A stretch of 64,000 nt of DNA from Sphingomonas psychrotolerans. GTDB lineage: Bacteria; Pseudomonadota; Alphaproteobacteria; Sphingomonadales; Sphingomonadaceae. Within the stretch, counting starts at the first letter, position 1, and each line of letters starts with the position of its first letter. The stretch is from NCBI RefSeq assembly GCF_002796605.1, contig NZ_CP024923.1:4285501-4349500 (forward strand), given 5' to 3'. The translations under genes and the position numbers were made by a program. This document shows, one piece after another, positions 17,825 to 25,701 of this stretch. Below the pieces are notes generated by a model. The model ran no database searches, was not told the origin of the DNA, and saw only the letters and a list, made by a program, of their open reading frames with translations.

Positions 17825-18687
17825 GCGGCTGGACGATCGGGATCATCGGCGGCTCGGGGCTCTACGACGTCGAGGGCATCGAAGGTGGTGCGTGGGTCGA
17901 GACTGCGAGCCCGTGGGGTACGCCATCGGATGCCTGCTTCGTCGGGCAGGTCGGGCATGTTCGCGTGGTGTTTCTGCCGCGGCACGGGCGGGGGCACCGG
18001 ATCAGCCCGTCGGAGCTCAACCCGCGCGCCAATGTGGACATACTCAAGCGGCTCGGAGTCACCGATGTGCTCGCGGTGTCGTCGGTGGGCAGCCTCGTCG
18101 AGGATCGCCCGCCGGGGAGCTTCACGATCGCCGATCAATTCATCGACCGGACCAAAGGGCGGCCGTCGAGCTTCTTCGGGACGGGCATGGTCGCGCATGT
18201 CTCGATGGCCGATCCGGTGTGTCCGCGCCTCTCTGCGCTGGCTGCCGACGCGGCGCGAGCGGCAGGGGCCGAGACGCATGTCGGCGGAACCTATCTGGCG
18301 ATGGAGGGACCGCAATTCTCGACCCGCGCGGAAAGTCACCTCTATCGCAACTGGGGCTGCCAGATCATCGGGATGACCGGCATGCCCGAGGCGAAGCTCG
18401 CGCGCGAGGCCGAGCTTCCCTATGCGCTGGTCGGGATGGTAACCGATTATGATTGCTGGCGCGAAGGCGAGGAAGCAGTCGATGTCGCGCAAGTGATCGC
18501 GCAGCTCTCCGCCAACGCGGCCAAGGCGCGCGCAATGGTGATGCACTTGCTGCGCAATTTGCCGGCGGAGCGGCCGGCTTCGCCGATCGACACTTGCCTC
18601 GACGCGGCGCTGATCACCGCGCCTTCCGCGCGCGACGCCGATCTGTTGGCGAAGCTAGATGCCGTGGCGGGGCGTGCGCTGGGCTAA
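17821..18687 (+). CDS. mtnP: S-methyl-5'-thioadenosine phosphorylase
   Basis: 288-residue nucleoside phosphorylase of the MTAP/PNP family. It has the phosphate-binding GGSGLYD near residue 10, FLPRHGRGHRISPSELNPRAN, and the base/ribose-binding AMEGPQFSTRAES and GMTGMPEAKLARE segments. It splits methylthioadenosine into adenine and methylthioribose-1-phosphate, the first step of methionine salvage and polyamine by-product clearance. It is translationally coupled to the permease. Its stop codon TAA (18685-18687) abuts the left end of a MITE-like element, so the very C-terminus may have been set by that insertion. Confidence 0.93.
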   Translation: MSGWTIGIIGGSGLYDVEGIEGGAWVETASPWGTPSDACFVGQVGHVRVVFLPRHGRGHRISPSELNPRANVDILKRLGVTDVLAVSSVGSLVEDRPPGSFTIADQFIDRTKGRPSSFFGTGMVAHVSMADPVCPRLSALAADAARAAGAETHVGGTYLAMEGPQFSTRAESHLYRNWGCQIIGMTGMPEAKLAREAELPYALVGMVTDYDCWREGEEAVDVAQVIAQLSANAAKARAMVMHLLRNLPAERPASPIDTCLDAALITAPSARDADLLAKLDAVAGRALG

Positions 18688-18870
18688 GGGTCAGTACTCG
18701 ATACCCGCAACGGCCGAGATCGCCGGACGACCGCGAAGCGGCGGGACGATTTTGGCGCACAGCCACGTCACTCGTCGGTCACGATGGCACGGCATCGCTC
18801 CCTCCTCGTTCCTCCCTGTGCGCCAGAATCGGCTCCGTCTCGGCCATTGTGGCTATCGAGTACTGACCCT
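18687..18870. mobile_element. MITE-like element with long terminal inverted repeats
   Basis: The ends AGGGTCAGTACTCGATA (18687 onward) and its reverse complement (ending 18870) are identical over 17 bp, and the match continues imperfectly inward for about 38 bp. An inner pair (TTTGGCGCACAG and its near-inverse CTGTGCGCCAGAA) also matches. No ORF is present inside. A TA precedes the left end and follows the right end, as expected for an IS630/mariner-type target duplication, though a TA is weak evidence alone. It is non-autonomous; the parent transposon is not in the window. Confidence 0.75.
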
Positions 18871-18960
18871 ACCGTCCAGGATCGGGAACGCTGGTTATAG
18901 ATATGTTTCTGGTCGGTTGCTGCCGGCAGGCGTAGACTTCGCTTACCGGGGGGTAAAATC

Positions 18961-19401
18961 ATGAAAACCACGAGTCGTAGTTCTCGGCGTGCATTCGTGC
19001 TGGGCGGGACCGCCGCTGTGGCGTGCGTTGGGCCGCTGGCCGTGGCGCAATTGGCGCGCGCGCCGCTGCCGTCGCGCAAGAGCCCGGCGCCGACGTCTGC
19101 GCAGAGCGAAGTGGCCGAGTGGGAAAATCTGGTCGGCGCCAGCTTCCTCGTCGGCGGCGAAGCAGGCAAGGCAGTCGCGAAGCTGGTCATGGTCGAGCGT
19201 CCGGCGATCGACCCGAAGCGCCCCGCCGGGCTGGCGCGCTTCCAGCCCTTCACGGCGTGGTTCGAGATGGAGGCGCGTCTCGCGCCAGCGGGCCAGCGGA
19301 CCTACAAGGTCGCGCATCCGACCAGGGGCCTGATCGATCTGTTCCTCGGCCGCGGTGCGGACAGGCGCGGCAAGGCAGTCGTGTACGCGCTGTTCAACTA
19401 G
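18961..19401 (+). CDS. Exported DUF6916-like protein
   Basis: 146 residues with a twin-arginine-like leader (SRRAFVLGGTAAVACVG) and a compact domain containing VGASFLVGGEAG, LVMVERP, FQPFTAWFEMEARL, RTYKVAHPTRGLIDLFLGR. This pattern resembles the small DUF6916 domain, whose function is unknown. It begins 90 bp after the MITE-like element, so its promoter region may have been changed by that insertion. The following FKBP gene is on the same strand 53 bp away. Confidence 0.6.
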   Translation: MKTTSRSSRRAFVLGGTAAVACVGPLAVAQLARAPLPSRKSPAPTSAQSEVAEWENLVGASFLVGGEAGKAVAKLVMVERPAIDPKRPAGLARFQPFTAWFEMEARLAPAGQRTYKVAHPTRGLIDLFLGRGADRRGKAVVYALFN

Positions 19402-19454
19402 GGCGTCTGCAAGCTATGGCTGTCCCGTAACGTCTCGGGACAGGAGTGACTGGT

Positions 19455-19955
19455 TTGAAGAACGCGAAATTCGTCGGGCTTGGCCTCGCATTGGTGCTGG
19501 CCGGCACGGCGGCGGTGGCAGTGGCGATGCAGGCCGGCGGCAGCCAGGACCATTCGCAGGACGCGGCATGGCACAACCAGCAGATGCTGGCGCTCGCGCA
19601 ATTGAAGGCGAGCGACGGCTGGCAATCGCTTCCCGGCAATTTGCGCTGGCGGCGGATCAAGGGCGACGGTTCGGGCAAGCATCCGACCGTGCAGGACGTG
19701 GTCAAGATCCACTATGCCGGCACCTTGATCGACGGGACCGAGTTCGACAGCTCCTTCACCCGCGGCGAGCCCGCGACCTTCCCGCTGGGCGCGCTTATCC
19801 CTGCCTGGCAAATGGCGGTGCCGATGATGGGGGTGGGCGATACGATCGAGATCGCCTCGCCCTCCGACCTCGCTTACGGCCCGGTGGGCAAGGGGCCGAT
19901 CCCGGGCGGAGCGACCTTGTTGTTCAAGATCGAATTGCTGGGGATCGGGGAGTAA
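19455..19955 (+). CDS. FKBP-type peptidyl-prolyl isomerase
   Basis: 166-residue exported isomerase. The N-terminal hydrophobic segment (FVGLGLALVLAGTAAVAVA) is a signal peptide or anchor. The FKBP domain runs from about residue 80: VKIHYAGTLIDGTEFDSSFTRGEPATFPLG, then IPAWQMAVPMMGVGDTIEI and a shortened YGPVGKGPIPGGATLLFKIELL. It probably assists folding in the periplasm. The TTG at 19455 is preferred because AGGAG (19442-19446) lies 8 bp ahead; a GTG at 19446 would overlap it. A TGTCCCG/CGGGACA hairpin (19421-19442) just before the ribosome site could modulate initiation. Confidence 0.88.
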   Translation: MKNAKFVGLGLALVLAGTAAVAVAMQAGGSQDHSQDAAWHNQQMLALAQLKASDGWQSLPGNLRWRRIKGDGSGKHPTVQDVVKIHYAGTLIDGTEFDSSFTRGEPATFPLGALIPAWQMAVPMMGVGDTIEIASPSDLAYGPVGKGPIPGGATLLFKIELLGIGE

Positions 19956-20015
19956 ACCTCTTCTGGATTCCCCTCCCGCAAGCGGAAGGGGAGCGATGAA
20001 GCCGAGCGGGCAGCA

Positions 20016-20051
20016 AAAAGGCCGCGGTGGGGATGTCCACCGCGGCCTTTT
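20016..20051. terminator. Bidirectional rho-independent terminator
   Basis: A perfect 11-bp stem GGCCGCGGTGG / CCACCGCGGCC (20020-20030, 20037-20047) with a 6-base loop is flanked by A-run and T-run on either side. It lies between the convergent FKBP and acnA genes and can stop transcription from both. Confidence 0.9.
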
Positions 20052-20066
20052 CTGTGACCCCGCTGC

Positions 20067-22736
20067 TTACGCGGCCAAGTTGCGCAGGACGTATTGCAGG
20101 ATGCCGCCGTGGAGGAAATATTCCAGCTCGTTGACCGTATCGATGCGGCAGCGGGTCTGGAAGGTTTCGGTCTTGCCGTCGGCGCGGGTGAGGGCGACTT
20201 CGACGTCCTGTCGCGGGCGGATCGCGCCTACACCGGTGATCGTGAAGGTCTCCGAGCCGTCGAGCCGCAGCGTCTGGCGAGTCACGCCCTCGGCGAACTG
20301 GAGCGGGAGTACGCCCATGCCGACGAGGTTTGAACGGTGAATACGCTCGAAGCTCTCGGTAATAACCGCGCGGACGCCTAGAAGATTAGTTCCCTTGGCG
20401 GCCCAGTCACGCGAAGATCCCGTTCCGTATTCCTTGCCAGCAACCACGACCAAAGGCGTGCCGTCTGCTTTATGGCGCATTGCGGCGTCGTAGATCGGCA
20501 TGACCTGATCGTGATACTTGGTCATGCCGCCCTCGATGCCAGCGACCATTTCGTTCTTGATGCGGATATTGGCGAAGGTGCCGCGGACCATGATTTCGTC
20601 ATTGCCACGGCGCGCGCCGTAGCTGTTGAAGTCCTTCCGGGAGACCTGATGGTCCTGGAGGAACTTGCCCGCGGGGCTGTCCGCCTTGATCGAGCCGGCC
20701 GGCGAAATATGATCGGTGGTGATCGAATCGCCGAGGATTGCCAAGGGCTTGGCATCGATGATGTCCTGCACCGGGGCGGGGGTCATCGTCAGGCCTTCGA
20801 AGTAAGGCGGGTTGTGGATATAGGTGCTGGCGGTTGGCCAGCGATAGGTGTCCGAACCCTCGACCGTGATGCCCTGCCAGTGATGGTCGCCGAGATAGAC
20901 GTTCGAATATCGGGTACGGAACATCTCGTCGTCGATATTGGCGGCGATCAGTCCGGCGATTTCCTCGTTCGAGGGCCAGATGTCCTTGAGGAAGACGGGG
21001 CCGTTGGTGCCCTGACCGATCGGGGTCTCGTACATGTCCTCGGTCACGGTGCCCTTGAGCGCATAAGCGACCACGAGCGGCGGCGAGGCGAGGAAGTTGG
21101 CGCGGACGTCAGGCGACACGCGGCCCTCGAAATTGCGATTGCCCGACAGCACCGAGGCGGCAACGATGTCGTTGCCGTTGATCGCCGCGGAGATCGGCTC
21201 GGCGAGCGGGCCGGAATTGCCGATGCAAGTGGTGCAGCCATAGCCGACGAGGTTGAACCCGATCGCGTCGAGATCCTCGCTCAGGCCCGCCTTGTTGAGA
21301 TAATCTGTGACCACCTGGCTGCCGGGCGCCAGCGAGGTCTTGACCCACGGCTTGCGGGTGAGGCCCAGCGCCCGCGCCTTGCGCGCGACGAGGCCCGCGG
21401 CGATCAGCACCGAGGGGTTCGAGGTGTTGGTGCAGCTGGTGATCGCGGCGATCACGACGTCGCCGTCGCCGATGTCATGCTCGGCGCCCTCGACCGCGAC
21501 GCGCGCGGGGCGCTCCTTGTGATAGACCTTCTGCAGATCGGCGTTGAACACTTCGTCGACGGCGTCGAGGCTCACGCGGTCCTGCGGACGCTTGGGGCCG
21601 GCGAGCGACGGGCGCACGCAGCTCATGTCGAGCTCGAGGGTGTCGGTGAAGATCGGCTCGGGGCTGTCGACATCGTGCCACATGCCCTGGGCCTTCGCGT
21701 ACGCCTCGACCAATGCGATCGTCTCGTCCGGGCGGCCGGTGAGACGCATGTAGTCCATCGTCTTCTCATCGATCGGGAAGAAGCCGCAGGTCGCGCCATA
21801 TTCGGGCGCCATGTTGGCGATCGTCGCGCGATCGGCGAGCGTCATCGAATGGAGGCCGGGGCCGTAAAATTCGACGAAGCGGCCGACCACGCCCTTGGCG
21901 CGCAGCATCTGGGTGACGGTGAGCACCAGATCGGTGGCAGTGATGCCTTCGCCGAGCGCGCCGGTCAGCTTGAAGCCGACGACTTCGGGGATCAGCATCG
22001 ACACCGGCTGGCCGAGCATCGCCGCCTCGGCCTCGATCCCGCCGACGCCCCAACCGAGCACGCCGAGACCGTTGACCATCGTGGTGTGGCTGTCGGTGCC
22101 GACCAGGGTATCGGGATAGGCGATCATGCTGCCGTCGGGCGCGACCGACGACCAGATCGACTGCGAGATATATTCGAGATTGACCTGGTGGCAGATCCCG
22201 GTGCCGGGGGGGACGACCTTGAAATTGTCGAGCGCCTTCGAGCCCCATTTGAGGAACTCGTAGCGCTCGTTGTTGCGCTCATATTCGAGCTCGACATTCT
22301 GGCCGAACGATTGCGGGGTGCCGAATTCGTCGACCATCACCGAGTGATCGATGACGAGATGAACGGGGACCTGCGGATTGATCTTGGCCGGATCGCCGCC
22401 GAGCTTGGTGATCGCATCGCGCATCGCGGCGAGATCGACCACGCAGGGCACGCCGGTGAAATCCTGCATCAGCACGCGGGCGGGGCGATACTGGATCTCG
22501 CGGTTCGAGCGCGCGTCCTTCTGCCAGTCGACGATCGCCTGGGCATCGTCCTTCGTCACGGTCTTGCCGTCCTCGAAGCGCAGCATGTTCTCGAGCAGCA
22601 CCTTCATCGAGAAGGGCAGGCGGCCGATGTCGCCGAGCTTCTTCGCCGCCTTGGGGAGCGAATAGAAGCTGTAGGTCTGGCTGCCGACGGTGAGCGTGTC
22701 GCGAGTGCCGAGCGTATCGTTGCCGATGGCGGTCAT
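20067..22736 (-). CDS. acnA: Aconitate hydratase A
   Basis: 889-residue aconitase, full length for the AcnA/IRP1 class. The 4Fe-4S ligand cysteines are in [14 protein letters not shown] and [13 protein letters not shown]. The swivel domain carries [15 protein letters not shown] with the catalytic Ser region. It interconverts citrate and isocitrate in the TCA cycle and supplies isocitrate to the glyoxylate shunt (aceA at 6833-8116). It ends at a strong bidirectional terminator. The 147 bp upstream of its start hold no other gene and probably the promoter. Confidence 0.97.
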   Translation of the reverse strand: MTAIGNDTLGTRDTLTVGSQTYSFYSLPKAAKKLGDIGRLPFSMKVLLENMLRFEDGKTVTKDDAQAIVDWQKDARSNREIQYRPARVLMQDFTGVPCVVDLAAMRDAITKLGGDPAKINPQVPVHLVIDHSVMVDEFGTPQSFGQNVELEYERNNERYEFLKWGSKALDNFKVVPPGTGICHQVNLEYISQSIWSSVAPDGSMIAYPDTLVGTDSHTTMVNGLGVLGWGVGGIEAEAAMLGQPVSMLIPEVVGFKLTGALGEGITATDLVLTVTQMLRAKGVVGRFVEFYGPGLHSMTLADRATIANMAPEYGATCGFFPIDEKTMDYMRLTGRPDETIALVEAYAKAQGMWHDVDSPEPIFTDTLELDMSCVRPSLAGPKRPQDRVSLDAVDEVFNADLQKVYHKERPARVAVEGAEHDIGDGDVVIAAITSCTNTSNPSVLIAAGLVARKARALGLTRKPWVKTSLAPGSQVVTDYLNKAGLSEDLDAIGFNLVGYGCTTCIGNSGPLAEPISAAINGNDIVAASVLSGNRNFEGRVSPDVRANFLASPPLVVAYALKGTVTEDMYETPIGQGTNGPVFLKDIWPSNEEIAGLIAANIDDEMFRTRYSNVYLGDHHWQGITVEGSDTYRWPTASTYIHNPPYFEGLTMTPAPVQDIIDAKPLAILGDSITTDHISPAGSIKADSPAGKFLQDHQVSRKDFNSYGARRGNDEIMVRGTFANIRIKNEMVAGIEGGMTKYHDQVMPIYDAAMRHKADGTPLVVVAGKEYGTGSSRDWAAKGTNLLGVRAVITESFERIHRSNLVGMGVLPLQFAEGVTRQTLRLDGSETFTITGVGAIRPRQDVEVALTRADGKTETFQTRCRIDTVNELEYFLHGGILQYVLRNLAA

Positions 22737-22883
22737 GGGGCGCGGGGTCCTTTCTATGTCCGGCCCGGGCGCTCGGGGGACGCAAGTCCGAAGGACCGCG
22801 CGGGCGCGCCGGTAGGGTGCTGCGAATGCGAGATTCGAAGGGGCCTTAGCGCGGGAGAGAGGGGAGGGGAAGGGTGTGGGGAT

Positions 22884-23999
22884 TTAGCCTTTACCGGCGG
22901 GCCTTGTCGGCCGCGGCGCCCGCGCGGTCATGAGTTTCAGCTCTACGAGGCGATTCTTCGCGGGAACAGAAATGACGATGTCAGGAATGCGGTCCAGGTT
23001 GCGGAAGCATAACGGTACCCGCATCAATCGGGCCACTATTGCACTCTCCTGACGAGAAGGAATATTCCCTTCCTTTGCGCGATAGAGCTGATCAAAACAC
23101 GAAAGAAGAATAAAATGGAACCCGGGAACCTCCCTTAGTAACTTTGTTGATCCTTCAGACATAAGCTCCCTAAAAGCGTATGGAGTATCAACCCATGATT
23201 TACTATCACCATTCCAATCCGCGTCTCTTAAATCCAAAGATCTAATAATAGAGGAAAATGCGGAAATGTAATAAGATGACACCTTACTTGATCTTGCCAG
23301 AGCGCTGTAACAGGCTGATACTATTTGATCAAATATCCGAATTTCACCTTGGCATGTTTGTTGTATATCGTCATCATAGGATGATATTTCAAACGGGGTA
23401 TATTTAAAATCCTCTATAGGGTGTGCTGATATATTCTTTCCGTTTATGTCTATAAAAAAAGATTTTACCACATTTTCAGAGCGAAATATTCGTAATCTAT
23501 CTTTCTCTGCATTTAGTTTATTGATTAGTTCCTCTCGCGATGGCCCTGGGGAGGCGGTCCGTAGATTTTCTTCAATATCTGAAAACCGAATAACATTCGT
23601 GTCTATAGTACAGCCGACACCTTTGAAATTGAGTTCTCTTTGATAGGCTTCCGGCGCTTTACCGAGGAATGTGTAAGAAATTAGCTTGCCAAAAAATTTC
23701 GCAGTTTTCTTTTTTTCTCGTATATTAACGCCGATATCTCCGGGAAGAAAAGAGCACCGAAAAAACTTACCGTCCTGAAACATTTGATTACGCATCTTCC
23801 GAATGAACGGAAGAGCGAGTTCATAGTCTGCGCATGAGAAAAAGGCGCCATCACTGAAGGCGTAACAATCGCCGTCAAACTCATCGAATGCATCTATTAT
23901 CGCGGAATGAAAGCTGTCCAGGCTTTCAAGCAGGCTTTGGGAGCTGTGCCTCGCCGCATCCCGACTACCCAGCAAGTCAATGTAGCCGCACCATCCCAT
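22884..23999 (-). CDS. Uncharacterised protein with class III nucleotidyl-cyclase-like N-terminus
   Basis: 371 residues, second gene of a two-gene cassette, visibly AT-rich against its neighbours. The N-terminus reads GYIDLLGSRDAA (Asp8) and, 42 residues later, YAFSDGAFFS (Asp50), separated by an amphipathic helix. In class III adenylate/guanylate cyclases two metal-binding Asp residues sit in DIxG and GD motifs about 44 residues apart, so the spacing and local patterns agree. The remaining cyclase residues cannot be confidently placed and the rest (to EVPGFHFILLSC, RLMRVPLCFRNLDRIPDIV) matches nothing I know. ATG 23999 has AAGGGGG 6 bp ahead and overlaps the partner stop (TGATG). It could be a signalling-nucleotide enzyme or a catalytically dead relative. 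Confidence 0.6.
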   Translation of the reverse strand: MGWCGYIDLLGSRDAARHSSQSLLESLDSFHSAIIDAFDEFDGDCYAFSDGAFFSCADYELALPFIRKMRNQMFQDGKFFRCSFLPGDIGVNIREKKKTAKFFGKLISYTFLGKAPEAYQRELNFKGVGCTIDTNVIRFSDIEENLRTASPGPSREELINKLNAEKDRLRIFRSENVVKSFFIDINGKNISAHPIEDFKYTPFEISSYDDDIQQTCQGEIRIFDQIVSACYSALARSSKVSSYYISAFSSIIRSLDLRDADWNGDSKSWVDTPYAFRELMSEGSTKLLREVPGFHFILLSCFDQLYRAKEGNIPSRQESAIVARLMRVPLCFRNLDRIPDIVISVPAKNRLVELKLMTARAPRPTRPAGKG

Positions 24000-25042
24000 C
24001 ACAGACCCCCTTCAAGAAGGTTCACTGCATCTGAATTGACATCAAGGTACACGGCATGCAGGTGCCCGGACGATATGAGTGCGCTAAGCATCTTATACCT
24101 TGAGCGGAATGTCCTGACAGGAACATATCGAAAAGTATTAATGCGTGCGTAACGACCAAATAGGGAAAATATCTTTCGTTTCATGGAGGGGCTTTTTCGT
24201 GCCTTTGCACTGCTGCGCAATATCAGCAGCGCGTAGCGCCCGTCAGGTAGTTCAGCCAACTTGGACTCGATGCGCTTCAGCGAAAGCTGTCCTCCCAGCA
24301 GCGGCAAATCACCCAAGGCGCGCGTTGTCGCATGGGTTCTCGCTGACGGAGGTCTAAATCGGTTTTCAACCCAGTCCGCAAACTCACGCCATCCCGCAAA
24401 GGCTGCGGCTGCCCGCCCCGCTACATCAGAGTCTTGCACGACCGTCAGCGACGAGATGGTCGCATAGCCGGCTCGCTTGGTGACTTCTCGCAACCACGAG
24501 CGCTCAATGCGCTCCTTAGCGAACTGGGCCTTAAGTCTGTAGAGCCCGGCGTGCCCCCTCGCTTCAATCGCCCGCGCTACGGCGCCCGATTGTGCGAATA
24601 AATTGCCAAGTGTGACGTCAATTATAACGTCCTCGATCATTCGTGCCGCTTTGTCCCGCGTTACAACGAACCGTGCTTTCGCAGGTCCTATTTTCGAATC
24701 GATCGTATTGGGGCCAACATCATCCCCCTCCAATATGAGCACAAGCAGTTTAGATTCAGAGAATGCGCTTTTAAGTAGCGACGAGCTGATCTGTGATCTG
24801 GAAAAGATAATTCTAACGTGCGGATAGCTATTTTCCCCGAACAACGTTTCAGCCATTCGCTGCTCAGACCGTCCGGACAAGGATCTTGGCTTTAAGGTGA
24901 TTCGGATCGTGGGAAGGGTGATATTTTGTGAGCGCTCGATACTTTGGATAACATCCGCGGCTCGATTTTCTATCTGTTGCGCCACAGCGCTAGGATATAG
25001 AGCGTGCATATTATCTACTAGCAGATAGCCTTGTCTGTCCAT
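23999..25042 (-). CDS. Uncharacterised protein, first gene of the cyclase-like cassette
   Basis: 347 residues with no recognised family. It is soluble by eye, with alternating strands and helices (YLLVDNMHALYPS, LPTIRITLKP, HVRIIFSRSQ, LLVLILEGDD, ARFVVTRDKAARMIEDVIID), a central basic helical part (KAQFAKERIERSWLREVTKRAG) and a C-terminal strand-rich part (YALLILRSS, HLHAVYLDVNSDAVNLLEGG). No transmembrane helix, TIR or nuclease motif is visible. Two ATGs head the frame; the second (25042) is chosen for its 6-bp spacing to AAGGGGG, the same ribosome site as the partner gene. Translation is coupled to the cyclase-like protein, so the pair probably works together. Confidence 0.55.
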   Translation of the reverse strand: MDRQGYLLVDNMHALYPSAVAQQIENRAADVIQSIERSQNITLPTIRITLKPRSLSGRSEQRMAETLFGENSYPHVRIIFSRSQISSSLLKSAFSESKLLVLILEGDDVGPNTIDSKIGPAKARFVVTRDKAARMIEDVIIDVTLGNLFAQSGAVARAIEARGHAGLYRLKAQFAKERIERSWLREVTKRAGYATISSLTVVQDSDVAGRAAAAFAGWREFADWVENRFRPPSARTHATTRALGDLPLLGGQLSLKRIESKLAELPDGRYALLILRSSAKARKSPSMKRKIFSLFGRYARINTFRYVPVRTFRSRYKMLSALISSGHLHAVYLDVNSDAVNLLEGGL

Positions 25043-25701
25043 CATCGTCCCCCTTCGATGGAGGGGCAGGCTACGGCGCCAAACGCATAATCTGCAAGTT
25101 CTAATTGAGAATTGTGTGGATAACTGCGTTGATAAAGCGGGTTGTCTCGATCGCTGTTGTCGAAATTGGCTCCGTCCATGTTTATCGATACTTCGGCCGG
25201 AGCATGTTGTCGGTGCGGCTCGGCTGGCGTCGACTCATATCTTCAATGGGATACGAAGCCGCATTCATGAAGAGTTGGGATCGGAGTGAAAACCGGGTCG
25301 CGTCATCGTCGAAGGCGTCTTGGTTCGATGTGCGATCACCAAGCCTAATGCTTTTGTTGACCTGACCCGGTGGCCTACGCACCGGTGAAAGCGTCAAGCG
25401 GCCGATCGCCGAACGGCGTGCGAGAACGGCGACGCGGCAGCCTGCACACCGGCGGATTCCGACCCTGGAGTGCTGCGGCTTCCGCCCGGGGCCTGAAGCG
25501 AAAGGACCGAAGGCCGCGTTTCGCTTGTAATTGCGATTAAATCGCATTAGCGGGCGCGCATCGGATGCCGGATCGTGGTTCGGCAGTCGCGTTTGCATCC
25601 ATCTACCGCAGCCTCGCAGCACTGGCCGTGCCGGGTGGCGATCGGGTGCGTCGGCGCGGCGGACGATGAAATGCATCGATGGAAGTCGAAAAGGGGGAAA
25701 T
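25043..25701. other. Gene-free interval upstream of the siderophore receptor
   Basis: About 650 bp separate the divergent cyclase-like cassette and the receptor gene. I see no convincing ORF. The left part is AT-richer and continues the composition of the cassette; the right part is GC-rich. It contains the palindrome at 25532-25546 and a small CCGGTG/CACCGG hairpin near 25370-25390. Promoters for both flanking transcripts must lie here. Confidence 0.6.
25532..25546. promoter_or_regulatory. Fur-like palindrome upstream of the siderophore receptor
   Basis: TGCGATT-A-AATCGCA is a perfect dyad around a central A, 156 bp before the receptor start. The TGCGA...TCGCA form resembles iron-responsive Fur sites of alphaproteobacteria. 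Binding by Fur is inferred from the motif and from the receptor downstream. Confidence 0.45.

Noticed and set aside
22884-25042. Calling the cassette a CBASS or Pycsar defence system
   Set aside because: No recognised effector or accessory gene is present and the cyclase match rests on two residues and spacing only; reported as an unassigned pair instead.
25105-25365. 86-residue ORF upstream of the siderophore receptor
   Set aside because: No ribosome site, no recognisable domain and composition like non-coding DNA.
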